A stretch of DNA of 27,469 nt from a virus, in IMG/VR virus record IMGVR_UViG_3300036716_001684, positions 1 through 27,469 of that record. One strand, 5' to 3'. Under the pieces are notes generated by a model that saw nothing but the letters and a program-made list of their open reading frames with translations, searched no databases and was not told where the DNA came from. The position numbers were made by a program, and so were the translations under genes. Of the stretch, positions 14,508 through 23,400 are shown one piece after another. Numbering within the stretch: the first letter of the stretch is position 1; the number at the start of each line of letters is the position of its first letter.

Positions 14508-15275
14508 TTACCTCCAAGCAGGGCACTCTGGCTTATAGGCACACCAGTTACATAGGGCCGTCTTGTTGGTGGCGAATTCTTGAGTCTCACAGGAAACGTC
14601 TATTGCCTTCTTGGTATCTGTGATGTATGCAACAGTTTCCTCGAAATCATTTTCTGTGAAATCCTGGTCGAACTTGACTCCGTCCTTGAGGTACAGCAAC
14701 TCTAATTTCTTAGTTTCGCCGACTTCAAGCTCGTTTATGAGCGCACCATAGATCTTCAGTTGCAGAAACTTGTCGTCACCATAGTAGGGATTAGGGGTCT
14801 TCCCCGTCTTGTAATCGCTGATGGTTATGCCCCCATCAACCACTGTGTAGCGGTCAATGAATCCCTTGAGAGTTACGCCATTCAGTTGACCATTGAGTTC
14901 GTATTCCAGCCCCACCGGTTCAATCTCGACAGGGCTTTCGACCTTCCAGAGATTCTCAACACACCAGACTGCCCGCCACTTGAATTGGCGGATGCGCTTC
15001 TCGCCGCGAACATAAGGGTCGATTCGTTCTTCCCAATTCCCCTCATTCCAAACTTCGGAAAAAAGAGGATTAATGAGTTCCTTGACCCTTTCTTCGGGAT
15101 CGAACATATAGAACTGTTCGCAGAAGTCGTGAACCAAGTTGCCCAACAGCGTGGCTTCGCTGGGCTCATCGGGAAGCTTGTCAATCTTGCTGAACCGAAA
15201 CTTCATGGGGCACTGATTGAACGTCCCCATAGAAGAAGGAGATAGGTGTGGTGGAGGTACTAGGAGATCACTCAC
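14508..15275 (-). CDS. Cas4/RecB-like PD-(D/E)XK exonuclease with Fe-S cysteines
   Basis: The 255-residue protein contains the full signature of the Cas4/AddB-like nuclease group. An LSPSSMGTFNQCPMKFRF start carries C22, and GNLVHDF carries the metal-site H49. GFIDRY (D141) and SDYKTGK (D154, K156) form the PD-(D/E)XK core. A terminal C242-x2-C245-x5-C251 with CNWCAYKPECPAW completes four cysteines for an Fe-S cluster. The enzyme should resect DNA ends to provide single strands for the Rad52-like annealing protein encoded two genes upstream. The start is GTG 15275, with GGAAGG six bases upstream, overlapping the winged-helix gene by eight bases. No cas1 or cas2 gene or repeat array is present, so a CRISPR role is not suggested. 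Confidence 0.88.
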   Translation of the reverse strand: MSDLLVPPPHLSPSSMGTFNQCPMKFRFSKIDKLPDEPSEATLLGNLVHDFCEQFYMFDPEERVKELINPLFSEVWNEGNWEERIDPYVRGEKRIRQFKWRAVWCVENLWKVESPVEIEPVGLEYELNGQLNGVTLKGFIDRYTVVDGGITISDYKTGKTPNPYYGDDKFLQLKIYGALINELEVGETKKLELLYLKDGVKFDQDFTENDFEETVAYITDTKKAIDVSCETQEFATNKTALCNWCAYKPECPAWR

Positions 15276-15612
15276 TGACGGCCTTCCATAAATGCTGAGG
15301 TGCTTTGTGGCGTGATGGTCGTTCAGACAAGGTCGTTTCTGGTCTGCGACAAGTCGGACACACTACGGGTTCTATCAGACCCGCCTTTTCTGCGGCCTTC
15401 ATCAAAGGCCCCAAAAGGCGGTTGTCCCGAAGGGTCACTCCTTCGGAATCCAGTCGATCTAGAACTGCGTCTGTCGTCCAATGAACATCAGAAGGGTACG
15501 TTGTAGCAACCCAGTGGATCGCCCATTTCGCTTTGGATTTCAGTTCGGGGTCTGCGCTGGATTCGACCTTACGCATTCCCATGTCACGAAGGACGGCTCC
15601 ATCCTCAGACAT
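15268..15612 (-). CDS. Winged-helix-like DNA-binding protein
   Basis: The 114-residue protein has a core AKWAIHWVATTYPSDVHWTTDAVLDRL followed by TLRDNRLLGPLMKAAEKAGLIEP. This matches a winged-helix pattern frequent in actinobacterial phages and Actinobacteria ('...fTtDdvW..l....v..pr.lGa.mr.a...GlI'). A CPTC pair (in VVCPTCRRPE) and a basic/proline C-terminus follow. The family is thought to bind DNA near replication or recombination genes. I chose ATG 15612, which overlaps the Rad52-like stop by eight bases. An in-frame TTG at 15672 would add 20 residues of low-quality sequence. Confidence 0.68.
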   Translation of the reverse strand: MSEDGAVLRDMGMRKVESSADPELKSKAKWAIHWVATTYPSDVHWTTDAVLDRLDSEGVTLRDNRLLGPLMKAAEKAGLIEPVVCPTCRRPETTLSERPSRHKAPQHLWKAVSE

Positions 15613-16243
15613 CGTCTTCTTCGTCTTCGACAACTGTGGCGTTGAAGGACAATCGGACTGCCTCTTCGGCAAGGGCTGTTACGTCAGCGACAAACGTGTC
15701 GGTCATGGTGCCAATGTTTGGCTTGGGGCGTCCGCCGGAGTGCTTGACCCAAAACTCGTTGAGGCCGTCCTTCTGCTCTTCGGTAAGGCTCCCGGCCAGT
15801 GAGAGGAAGTTGTCCCATGCGCTTTTCACCTTTGGATCTGGTGCGTCCTCAAGTTGGAGAGCTATCTCGTCACGGGCAAGGTAGAGACCAACGCCGAGTG
15901 TCTGTGCAGCCTTCTTGAGGGCTTCGGAAGTCGCGCTCTTGTAGGAGTCACCCAGGTCCATGTTGCCTGTGTGTCTGGCACCACCGAAAGCTTCCCGGAC
16001 GACGACGCTGCCTTCGATGATGGCGGAAAGCTGCACATGGACGATGATCCAATCATCAGTCTTGGTATCACGACCCTGACTCTTGATCGTGTAGTTCCAG
16101 TTCTCGACGCCCAGCACATTGCTGAGACGTGCGATGACCTCGTGGACTGGGATATAGGTAAGCTCCATCCCTCCCTTTTTGAGGATCGATTCGACCTCTT
16201 TGGGGAATGGTGCACTGAGCTTTTTTAGTATTTCTTCGCTCAT
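15605..16243 (-). CDS. Rad52/Rad22-like single-strand annealing protein
   Basis: The 212-residue protein shows the hallmark blocks of the phage Rad52 group. LTYIPVHEVIARLSNVLGVENW (residues 28-49) comes first, then a beta-sheet region with WIIVHVQLSAII, and GDSYKSATSEALKKAAQTLG ending in GVGLYL (98-122), the basic loop and helix that carry single-stranded DNA in the ring. The C-terminal ~90 residues are a flexible region with an acidic end (VVEDEEDDV), which could interact with partners such as a single-strand binding protein. The protein would anneal complementary strands during recombination-dependent replication or repair. Its start overlaps the upstream gene (ATGA), and it works naturally with the Cas4-like nuclease and RuvC of the same operon. 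Confidence 0.86.
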   Translation of the reverse strand: MSEEILKKLSAPFPKEVESILKKGGMELTYIPVHEVIARLSNVLGVENWNYTIKSQGRDTKTDDWIIVHVQLSAIIEGSVVVREAFGGARHTGNMDLGDSYKSATSEALKKAAQTLGVGLYLARDEIALQLEDAPDPKVKSAWDNFLSLAGSLTEEQKDGLNEFWVKHSGGRPKPNIGTMTDTFVADVTALAEEAVRLSFNATVVEDEEDDV

Positions 16244-16728
16244 TGGGCTTCGCCCTTTCTGACGATCACGCTCGTCTTTGGTTCAGATGGCTCGCAGTAG
16301 AGGTCGGCGGTAACACCAATCTCGTTCAACTTCCCGACCCTCCAATAAGAAGGTGCGAGATAGTCAAGCATTTGCATGGCCATTTCTTTGGGGGTGGAGA
16401 TCACTTCACCGGTATCCATGTCAACTGATGACTGAACAATTCGGTCCATGACGACACCGGCAAGATCCTTGTGTTGCCAGCCCTTGCGGCTAGAGGCAAT
16501 CTTTCGTTCGACCTGGGCCCCATCACGAAGCTCAATGATCGGATCTTCGATCATCAGGTTGCCAAGCAGGCCAACCAAACGGTCGTAAACGATGCCCATG
16601 TCGTTCTTGGCGAGATTGAACTCCAAGACGAGATCGGCGACTTCGGTTGCTTCACCCTCGATCAGATCGACTCGTTCGTCAAGCTGAGAAAGGAGAAGGC
16701 GGAGGGTCTTAATGTCCTCCAGGTTCAT
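16240..16728 (-). CDS. Unknown protein upstream of the annealing protein
   Basis: The 162-residue product starts MNLEDIKTLRLLLSQLDERV with a helical N-terminal half and a charged central part (IASSRKGWQHKDLAGVVMDRI). It continues with LDYLAPSYWRVGKLNEIGVTAD and a short C-terminal extension. ATG 16728 has an AGGAG site upstream, and the stop overlaps the Rad52-like start by four bases. Comparable proteins commonly precede recombination genes in actinobacterial phages, so a role in DNA metabolism is likely, but I do not recognise a domain. It is separated from the terminase stop by 34 bases, so terminase and this gene probably share a transcript. Confidence 0.7.
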   Translation of the reverse strand: MNLEDIKTLRLLLSQLDERVDLIEGEATEVADLVLEFNLAKNDMGIVYDRLVGLLGNLMIEDPIIELRDGAQVERKIASSRKGWQHKDLAGVVMDRIVQSSVDMDTGEVISTPKEMAMQMLDYLAPSYWRVGKLNEIGVTADLYCEPSEPKTSVIVRKGEAQ

Positions 16729-16762
16729 AGTAGATCTCCTGGATCTGGATTATGTTGACTGC

Positions 16763-18070
16763 CTAGACAACGATAGCGACTCGCTTACGCTGAGGCAACC
16801 CTAGCCCGGTTAAATTTGTGAAGGCTCCGGTGGCGGAGTCAACTTGATCATCGTGGGTACAGGCTTCCGGGAAAGCCGACAGTTCGTCTAACCAGTCTGT
16901 GAGCCATGGACCCCGTACAGCTCGCACGTTTCCGTTAGCCAATGCGGCTGCGAATGGTCGGGCACGGGTGACCTTGTCGCCAGTCGCCCTCATGCCCATA
17001 AAGTCGTGGCCCGGTAAAACGTAGCGGGCGTATTGATCGATAAGAGCTTTGCCCGAGGAGCCCGGTTCCTGCTCCATCCGGATCGCCACTGTCGGTCCGT
17101 CCTCATACGCCGTCTGGGAAATGAGATGTTCCACCTTGTCACTCTTCACCCTTACACGTTTTACGTCAAGAACGTAGGCAATGCCCTGGTCAAACATCAT
17201 AAGAGTTCCGACTGTCCAGTCGGGATCAGGATTATTGGGAGCGGGTTCGGTCGCTGCCAAATCCCAAAATCGAACAGCGCGAGCCGTCGGGGACAACTGG
17301 GGAATTTCCTGTGAGTCGATAATGACAACGGACTCGCGGTCGAACAATGATCCCAGCGTTGTGGCCCACCAATCGCCTTCTTCGAGGCGTCTACGTTCTA
17401 CTGGATCCAGAGCTTGGAGGGACTGTCGATAAGACTCGGAGTCGATGCCAGGGTTATCCGTCAGGAAGGAGGGGACAAAGATTCGGCCTGTTGTCTTCCC
17501 CTCGACAATGAAGCGTTGCCTCACCCAGTTTGGTGCAGGGTTCGATGCGCACCTCATCCGCAGGGGGACCTTGGACAATGGACCCGAGGCCGGACGACGC
17601 AAACGTGAGAAGAGATACCGGTAGTCGGCTTCTCGAATTTCGGTAACCTCGTCCATGCCGATGAATTGGAATTCCGCTCCCTTGTACCGCAGATAGTCCT
17701 GACTGTTATTTAGGTAGCCAAATGAAATTCTGGCTCCAGATGGAAAGGTCGCCGTGTAGGTGTTGGAGTTCCACTTCACATCTTCCTGTGGCCCTGTCCA
17801 CAGCTGGAAACGATCCATGATCGCTCCCGGCAGGGCAAGGTCGGCGTAAGTTCGACGGAAGAGGATGGCGGAGTATTGCGGCACCTCAATATATTGAAGT
17901 GCAGCCATCAGGAGGGCGGAACTCTTACCTCCACCAGCAGCTCCCCCAAATAATGCCTCCAGGGCATAGGTGCGCAGAAAAACCCTTTGGGTAATGGAGG
18001 GCTCCTCGGGACAATAGGGGGCGTCCTTCGGCGTCAGATAATCTAGTACCTTATTCCAGTCCGTCGACAC
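16763..18070 (-). CDS. terL: Terminase large subunit
   Basis: The 435-residue protein is a complete packaging motor. The Walker A motif GGAAGGGKSS spans residues 42-51, Walker B FIGMDEV places D140-E141 near 136-142, and the coupling-type motif is RCASNP at 183-188. The nuclease half follows, with FWDLAAT (D270), LDVKRV (D302), the E333/E335 pair in RMEQEPG, and the terminal acidic cluster DDQVDS (D407, D408, D411). It would drive DNA into the prohead and cut the concatemer. No small subunit gene is recognised beside it. The start is GTG 18070 with a GGGGTG ribosome site; there is no competing in-frame ATG close by. It heads the leftward convoy, divergent from the portal, which is unusual because terminase and portal normally run together. 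Confidence 0.95.
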   Translation of the reverse strand: MSTDWNKVLDYLTPKDAPYCPEEPSITQRVFLRTYALEALFGGAAGGGKSSALLMAALQYIEVPQYSAILFRRTYADLALPGAIMDRFQLWTGPQEDVKWNSNTYTATFPSGARISFGYLNNSQDYLRYKGAEFQFIGMDEVTEIREADYRYLFSRLRRPASGPLSKVPLRMRCASNPAPNWVRQRFIVEGKTTGRIFVPSFLTDNPGIDSESYRQSLQALDPVERRRLEEGDWWATTLGSLFDRESVVIIDSQEIPQLSPTARAVRFWDLAATEPAPNNPDPDWTVGTLMMFDQGIAYVLDVKRVRVKSDKVEHLISQTAYEDGPTVAIRMEQEPGSSGKALIDQYARYVLPGHDFMGMRATGDKVTRARPFAAALANGNVRAVRGPWLTDWLDELSAFPEACTHDDQVDSATGAFTNLTGLGLPQRKRVAIVV

Positions 18071-18145
18071 TCGGTCACCCCGCTATCGTCTATTCTAGAA
18101 TAGGCTACAAACAACAACCCGTCGGGCACTATTCTGAGAGGTCAT
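18071..18145. promoter_or_regulatory. Divergent control region with palindromic operator candidate
   Basis: These 75 bases separate the leftward terminase start from the rightward membrane protein start, so the promoters of both convoys must lie here or nearby. They contain a perfect 14-bp palindrome, CTATTCTAGAATAG, at 18090-18103, and its half-site CTATTCT recurs in the same orientation at 18129-18135 (39 bases downstream). A repressor or activator dimer is a reasonable reader of such sites. TAGAAT within the palindrome is -10-like on both strands, but no matching -35 box is found at normal spacing, so no promoter is called. Confidence 0.45.
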
Positions 18146-18322
18146 ATGGATATTTGGACCAGATTGAGAGACGTGTCTCGACGAGAGATCCTAGCTAACG
18201 GGCTAATGGTATCATTTATCATACTTACAAGCATCGGTGCAGCGATGGTCTACCTTCCGCTGGGCCTTATAGTTGGAGGTCTAGCTTGTGGCGTATTCGG
18301 GTTTCTACTGGGTCTTGAGTAA
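18146..18322 (+). CDS. Small two-helix membrane protein
   Basis: The 58-residue protein has a GAGAGG ribosome site four bases before its ATG and ends two bases before the portal ATG. After an amphipathic start (MDIWTRLRDVSRREI), two hydrophobic helices occupy residues ~19-36 (NGLMVSFIILTSIGAAMV) and ~38-57 (PLGLIVGGLACGVFGFLLGL), joined by a tight turn. A small membrane protein ahead of the portal is a recurring arrangement in some phages, and its role there is generally unknown. It could resemble a holin, but no lysis gene is next to it. The tight coupling to the portal suggests co-expression with head genes. Confidence 0.72.
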   Translation: MDIWTRLRDVSRREILANGLMVSFIILTSIGAAMVYLPLGLIVGGLACGVFGFLLGLE

Positions 18323-18324
18323 CG

Positions 18325-20334
18325 ATGGCTTGGAACTCTACTAATAACAAATCCCTGGATCCTGGGCAACAGAAGACCGCTATTGGACCCGGCGCGCCCA
18401 TTGCCACGAACCCGTCTATAGCGGGCAAGCCGTACTTCGATCCGTGGGATATCGAGCGTGCATACAGGGAGGGCATGCAGAAGGTCACTTGGGTGGCTCG
18501 CTGTGTGGATGCCATCAGCGGAAACCAAGCTCGACTCCCTGTCATCCTCAGGGAGGGAAACGCTCCGGATGGCAAAATTGTTACGAGTAGTTCTGTTCAG
18601 GCACAAAGCACTCTCTTAGACGTACTCAATACCAAATCGAATATCGGTGAAAACTCATTCATATTCAGATACAGGCTCTCCTCACAGCTCCTTATGAGCA
18701 GTCGGGGTGCCTTCATTGAGAAAGTCCGTTCTCGTGATGGCCGAATCATCGGCCTGAACCTTCTCCCACCACAACACACAGCACCGATTCCGGATCCCAA
18801 GAAATTCGTATCCGGCTTTGAAGTAAGCATGCCGACCGGCAAAAAGGTAATCCTCAAGCCGCATGATGTCGTATGGGTACGACGCCCACATCCGATCGAT
18901 CCCTACCTCTCTATGACGCCAATGGAGTCCGCCGGTGTCGCTATCGAAATCGAAAACCTGGCAAAACTGTACAACCGCAACTTCCTACTCAACGACGGAC
19001 GGCCAGGTGGCCTGCTAGTTCTTAGAGGCGAAATTGACGACGACGACAAGAATGAACTAAGAAGCCGGTTCCGTGGAAACTTGGGACGAGTTGGATCCAC
19101 CACAGTGGTTGCTGCTGATGATGGAGTCGACTTTGTCGATACGTCATCCAACCCTCGTGATGCCGCGTACATTCAAATGCGGACAATCACCAAGGAAGAA
19201 ATCTTTGCTGCCTTCGGAGTTCCTGAGACTGTTATTGGCAACGCCTCTGGCCGAACATTCAGTAACGCATCTGAGGAAATCCGCGTATTCTGGATGGAAA
19301 CAATGTTGCCCCATCTGGAGCCGATTGCTCGTGCTCTTGATGAATTAGATCCTATTCATTACGTCGATTTTGATACCACAACTGTTCCCAACCTCATTAT
19401 TTACAAGCAGGAACGTGACCGCTACTTGATGGACGAACTCCAACAGGGTCTCATCAGTGTCAATGAATATCGTGAACTGACTGGCAAAGATACAGTAAAA
19501 TCTGATCTTGCAGATTCACTCTTAATGAATCCCAATCTGACACCCATCGCAAATACGGAGAAGGAAATGGAGCAGCCCAGTGCGATGGTGGGCGGGCAGC
19601 CGGGCATGATGCAACCACAGCCCGGTATGCCAATGCCCGGGGGTGAAGTGCCCCCGGGCGCGCCCCCCGGCGAGCAACCCCTCGATCCAAACACGATGCA
19701 GGGAGCAATGGCTGCCGAGCAGGGTGCACCTCAAGGGAATGGTCAACAGCCCGCTGGAGCAGATATGGGGCAGATGACCGGTGAGCCATACGACTATGAA
19801 ACTAAAGAAAACTCGCCAGAGGAATTGGGCGATGATTACGAACGGTGGACCGGCATTCTGGACCGCAGTCTTGAGCGACTTTTTGAACGTCAACAGCGTG
19901 TCATTTTGGAAAAAGCAGCAGGCAAGAAAGCTCGAACTTTATTGACTCAAGGTTCTCTGGAAATAGGGAATGTCATGACCATCGGAACTTGGGATCGACA
20001 AATGGACGAGGATATTCGTCCTGTGTTGAATTCGATCATCAAAGATTCACAAGAATCTCAGACTACGAAATCAGCCGACTATGCCCCCCCCACCGGAGAA
20101 GACATACAAGTCCAGCTGAATGCCCAGATGGATCGAATCAAGTCGATCAATTTGGACACTCAGTATGAAATCAATCAAAAGGTGATTGCTTCGATGGCTC
20201 TCCAGGATGAAGACCGTCGTCATTCCGTTCTCAAGCAAGAACTGATCAGCTTCTTTGCCAGTTTACTTGCCAAGACACCAGGGCTCGTATCGGAAAATGA
20301 AGCTCGGCGAGCTTGGAAGTTCCCAATCAGTTAG
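18325..20334 (+). CDS. Portal protein (HK97 type) with C-terminal extension
   Basis: The 669-residue protein forms the dodecameric ring through which DNA enters the head. Residues ~40-400 match HK97 portals: WVARCVDAISGNQARLPVIL, then PLSMTPM-like and SAGVAIEIENLAKLYNRNFL, GRPGGLLVL, EIFAAFGVPETVIGNASGRTF-type segments, and QQGLISVNEYRELTG near 373-387. A Pro/Gly/Met/Gln-rich linker follows (~415-490, with repeats such as GMMQPQPGMPMPGG). Then comes a helical charged domain (~500-669, with RSLERLFERQQRVIL) that is not part of a minimal portal. The terminal domain might act in protein-protein contacts inside the head or be an MuF-like fragment. The gene starts two bases after the membrane protein. 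Confidence 0.93.
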   Translation: MAWNSTNNKSLDPGQQKTAIGPGAPIATNPSIAGKPYFDPWDIERAYREGMQKVTWVARCVDAISGNQARLPVILREGNAPDGKIVTSSSVQAQSTLLDVLNTKSNIGENSFIFRYRLSSQLLMSSRGAFIEKVRSRDGRIIGLNLLPPQHTAPIPDPKKFVSGFEVSMPTGKKVILKPHDVVWVRRPHPIDPYLSMTPMESAGVAIEIENLAKLYNRNFLLNDGRPGGLLVLRGEIDDDDKNELRSRFRGNLGRVGSTTVVAADDGVDFVDTSSNPRDAAYIQMRTITKEEIFAAFGVPETVIGNASGRTFSNASEEIRVFWMETMLPHLEPIARALDELDPIHYVDFDTTTVPNLIIYKQERDRYLMDELQQGLISVNEYRELTGKDTVKSDLADSLLMNPNLTPIANTEKEMEQPSAMVGGQPGMMQPQPGMPMPGGEVPPGAPPGEQPLDPNTMQGAMAAEQGAPQGNGQQPAGADMGQMTGEPYDYETKENSPEELGDDYERWTGILDRSLERLFERQQRVILEKAAGKKARTLLTQGSLEIGNVMTIGTWDRQMDEDIRPVLNSIIKDSQESQTTKSADYAPPTGEDIQVQLNAQMDRIKSINLDTQYEINQKVIASMALQDEDRRHSVLKQELISFFASLLAKTPGLVSENEARRAWKFPIS

Positions 20335-20369
20335 TTTCCGTAAAATCTCTTCCTGTAGTTTACGGAAAC
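20334..20369 (+). repeat. Perfect 11-bp inverted repeat after the portal gene
   Basis: GTTTCCGTAAA (20334-20344) is followed after 14 bases by its exact complement TTTACGGAAAC (20359-20369). The first arm starts on the last base of the portal stop codon. No T-run follows, so it is not a standard intrinsic terminator. It lies in the 106-base gap between portal and the protease-headed gene. It could be an RNA stem that adjusts transcript stability or readthrough, or a protein-binding site. No promoter with clear -35/-10 boxes is seen in the remaining gap (20370-20440), but a strong GGAGG site precedes the next ATG. Confidence 0.6.
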
Positions 20370-20440
20370 CTAGGATGTTGTACCTGTTACTTACACGTTA
20401 GACGCTTCCCGTCGTTTATCATTAGTGACGGAGGTGCCCT

Positions 20441-23400
20441 ATGTCCAATGATCTTCTTGCAAATGTCCAGTTTAAGGCCCGTTCTGGTGCCCAAGTTACC
20501 GTTGATAAAGCGGAGGGTATCGTCGAGTGTTTCGTCGCTGGCATAGGCAACAAAGACAGCGTCGGAGACATCGTTCTACCTGGAGCTTTCACCGAAAGCC
20601 TAAAGCGCCGTAAGCCACGAGTTGTTTGGGGACACAGCTGGAACGATCCCATTGGGAAGGTTCTAGAGATCTACGAGGTCCCCAACTCGGACCCCCGACT
20701 CCCGCAGAAAATGAAAAGTGCCGGAATCGGCGGCTTGTTCGCAAAAGTTCAGTTCAATCTGGGTGCAGAAAAGGGACGAGAGGCATTTGCCAACGTCGCC
20801 TTCTTCGGAGAAGAGCAGGAATGGTCGATTGGCTACAAGACCCTTCAAGCCAATTTTGACCCGGTGCAACAGGCCAACATGCTCAAAGAGGTTGAACTCT
20901 ATGAGGTAAGCCCTGTTCTGCATGGCGCCAACCAGTTGACAGGCACAATTTCCGTCAAAGACGGAGAGGCAGCTGCGTGTGGCACAAATGGTTGCGACTG
21001 CAGCGTCAAATCGACAGCCATCGAACCAGAAGCCCCAGAAGGCATTGTTTTCGAAAAGGGTTCCATGATGGGCCGAATGCCCATGGTGATGATTCCTCTT
21101 CCCATACCTAGCCCAGGAGGCAATTCCGTCGATGCGTCCAACAGGGACATCTGGTCTCGCGGAGAAGCAGGCCCGATCGATTTAGAAGATCGCCGCAAAC
21201 TAGCCACAGAAATCCACGGGCGGACCAAGGTGCCGATCAAGATTGTTGAAGCCACTGAGAACATGGTCGTGTTCCTAAGGAAGATGGTGGACGGCACTGA
21301 GCGGATGTACCGAATGCCTTACCACAAGACGGATTCCGGGCAGTACATGTTTGGGAAACCGGCACGAGTCAAACCTCAGACGGTTTATGCACCAGATAAC
21401 ACACCCAACCCGATGGGTCATATTCACCACAAACCGAATTCGGGTCCACTTCTAGCGAAGGATCCGAACGGCGAAGAATTCAAGGATGGGGCTCCAATGC
21501 TTATTCCTTGTGCCGTTGAAAATATCCTCGAAACTAAAGATGCGCTGAGTCCAATTCTTGAGTACTACGAAGCAACTGTCACTCCTAGTTCGGGTGGGTT
21601 GATCATTACTGACTACAAACCGGAGTTTCGTGAAGCAGCCAATACGGCCCTTAAGGCCCTAGGAGGAAAACTGGGGCGAGGTGGTGGCCTGGGAAAAGGC
21701 CGTAGGGCCGGGAGGGCCCTCGCCGCAAGGTTCGATCCGAGGGCGTGGGATGGTGATAATGACGGGCTAGTCCAAGAGGGCACCCCATTCGAACGTCCTT
21801 CCATCCCTGGGATCAATACCAACCTCCCCGGTCAGCCTCATACGAGGCAAAAGCCGAAAGAGTCCCCAGACGATCATCGCAGCAGCCCTCAGCGAGGTAT
21901 GCGTTCTACCGCAGATGAACGTGTCAGGCCCGGAGCAAATGCCCGTCGTGCCGATCAAGATTCCGCTGTTGATATGGACGAGATCCTGGACCGCGAAGAC
22001 GAACGCACGCCTGATGGTCTACTTGACCCAACGTATCGCCGTCGTTTAGGTGCAACCCCTATGACACCGAGCGGTATGCGCTCCCGTCGCGATTCCGAGA
22101 GCGACTCTGTCCACCACTTCACCAAGCCGTTGGCCCAGTCACAGAGGGACACTCTTCTCGATGCCGACTACGACGGTCTGCTAGAGCACTTTGCAGATCG
22201 AGTGGAGTTGCGAGCCGAAATATGGGACAGCGACGCAGTTGCAGGCACCATCCTTGAAGATGAAGATGAAGGAAACATCACTGCCAGTGATGTCCTTGAA
22301 CACATCATCGGAACTCGCATCGAAACCGCCGAAACCGCCATAGAAGAGGGCGAAGCCGGTGCCCGAAATCATCTGCGCCAACTGAAACGGCTGAGGGAAG
22401 TGGTGGGTGACGGCATGCGCCCACAGCGCGCCGGGGGCGTGCGTTCTCAACGAGACGCGGACCAGAGGGAGTCTGGAAAGGAGTTTGAGGGCGTATCCAC
22501 CGAAGATCTCCAACGGGAACAAGAATTCATCCGAAGTCTCAGGGTGGGTGGCATCAACTTGGCTGGTTATACGTCAGGTCAGTATTATGCGCCACAAGTC
22601 CCTGAGGATGTAGAGACGATGGAGGAGATCTATGGGTCACCATGGGGATTAAGCAACATGACTGCTCGTCTCAAATTGATTGAAGAAGAACTAGAACTTC
22701 GAGGCTGGGACGACATCTTCCAGGATGAGGGCATCCGGCGCGAAGAAATCCGTGACATGTCGCTCAGGGATTTGCGAAGTTCCGATATCCACCCAGATGT
22801 CTATGAATTTGTCGAAAATACGTTCTCCGGCTGGCCAGAGGATGACCCGATTTGGGATATGACGATGGGGGAAATCGCCAAACTTGACCAACCGAGCGGC
22901 AACCTTCATTTCGCAGACCACGACATAGAGAGGATGATTGTCTCCGAAATGAAGTACCGGGCCGGTACTCCGGGCTCATCATCGCAGGGTGGTCGCGGCT
23001 TCGATCCTGGTAACCCTGATGCAGGACGCAGAGGAGGCGTGCGTTCTAGTCGGGGTGATGGTATTCCTGACGATTTGGGCGATGACGACGACTATTCGGA
23101 TTGGCTGGCCAGAAACCATGAGATGACCGACGAAACGCTTGACGAGATGGCCAGGTACTACGACGATCCCCCCAACTCGGGGATGAGAAGTATGGCTTCC
23201 GGAGACCGTCGCAAGCGAATCGGAGAGCTAAACGAAAAGCTCCAAGTACTCGATGAGGAGATCAGCAGAGCAGGTCGATTTGAAGATCCCGACTACAAGC
23301 GCATGGTCGATACCGAAAACCGTCTCACTACCGAAATCTCAGCCCTACGCAGATCAGAAACTCTTTTCGACCTGGAGTCAGGTTCTCGGAGCAGAATCGC

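Noticed and set aside
14508-15275. CRISPR-associated Cas4
   Set aside because: The nuclease has Cas4-like motifs, but no repeat array or cas gene is nearby and the neighbours are phage recombination genes.
20334-20369. Intrinsic terminator after portal
   Set aside because: The stem is perfect but there is no T-run after it and the loop is 14 bases, so it is listed as an inverted repeat instead.
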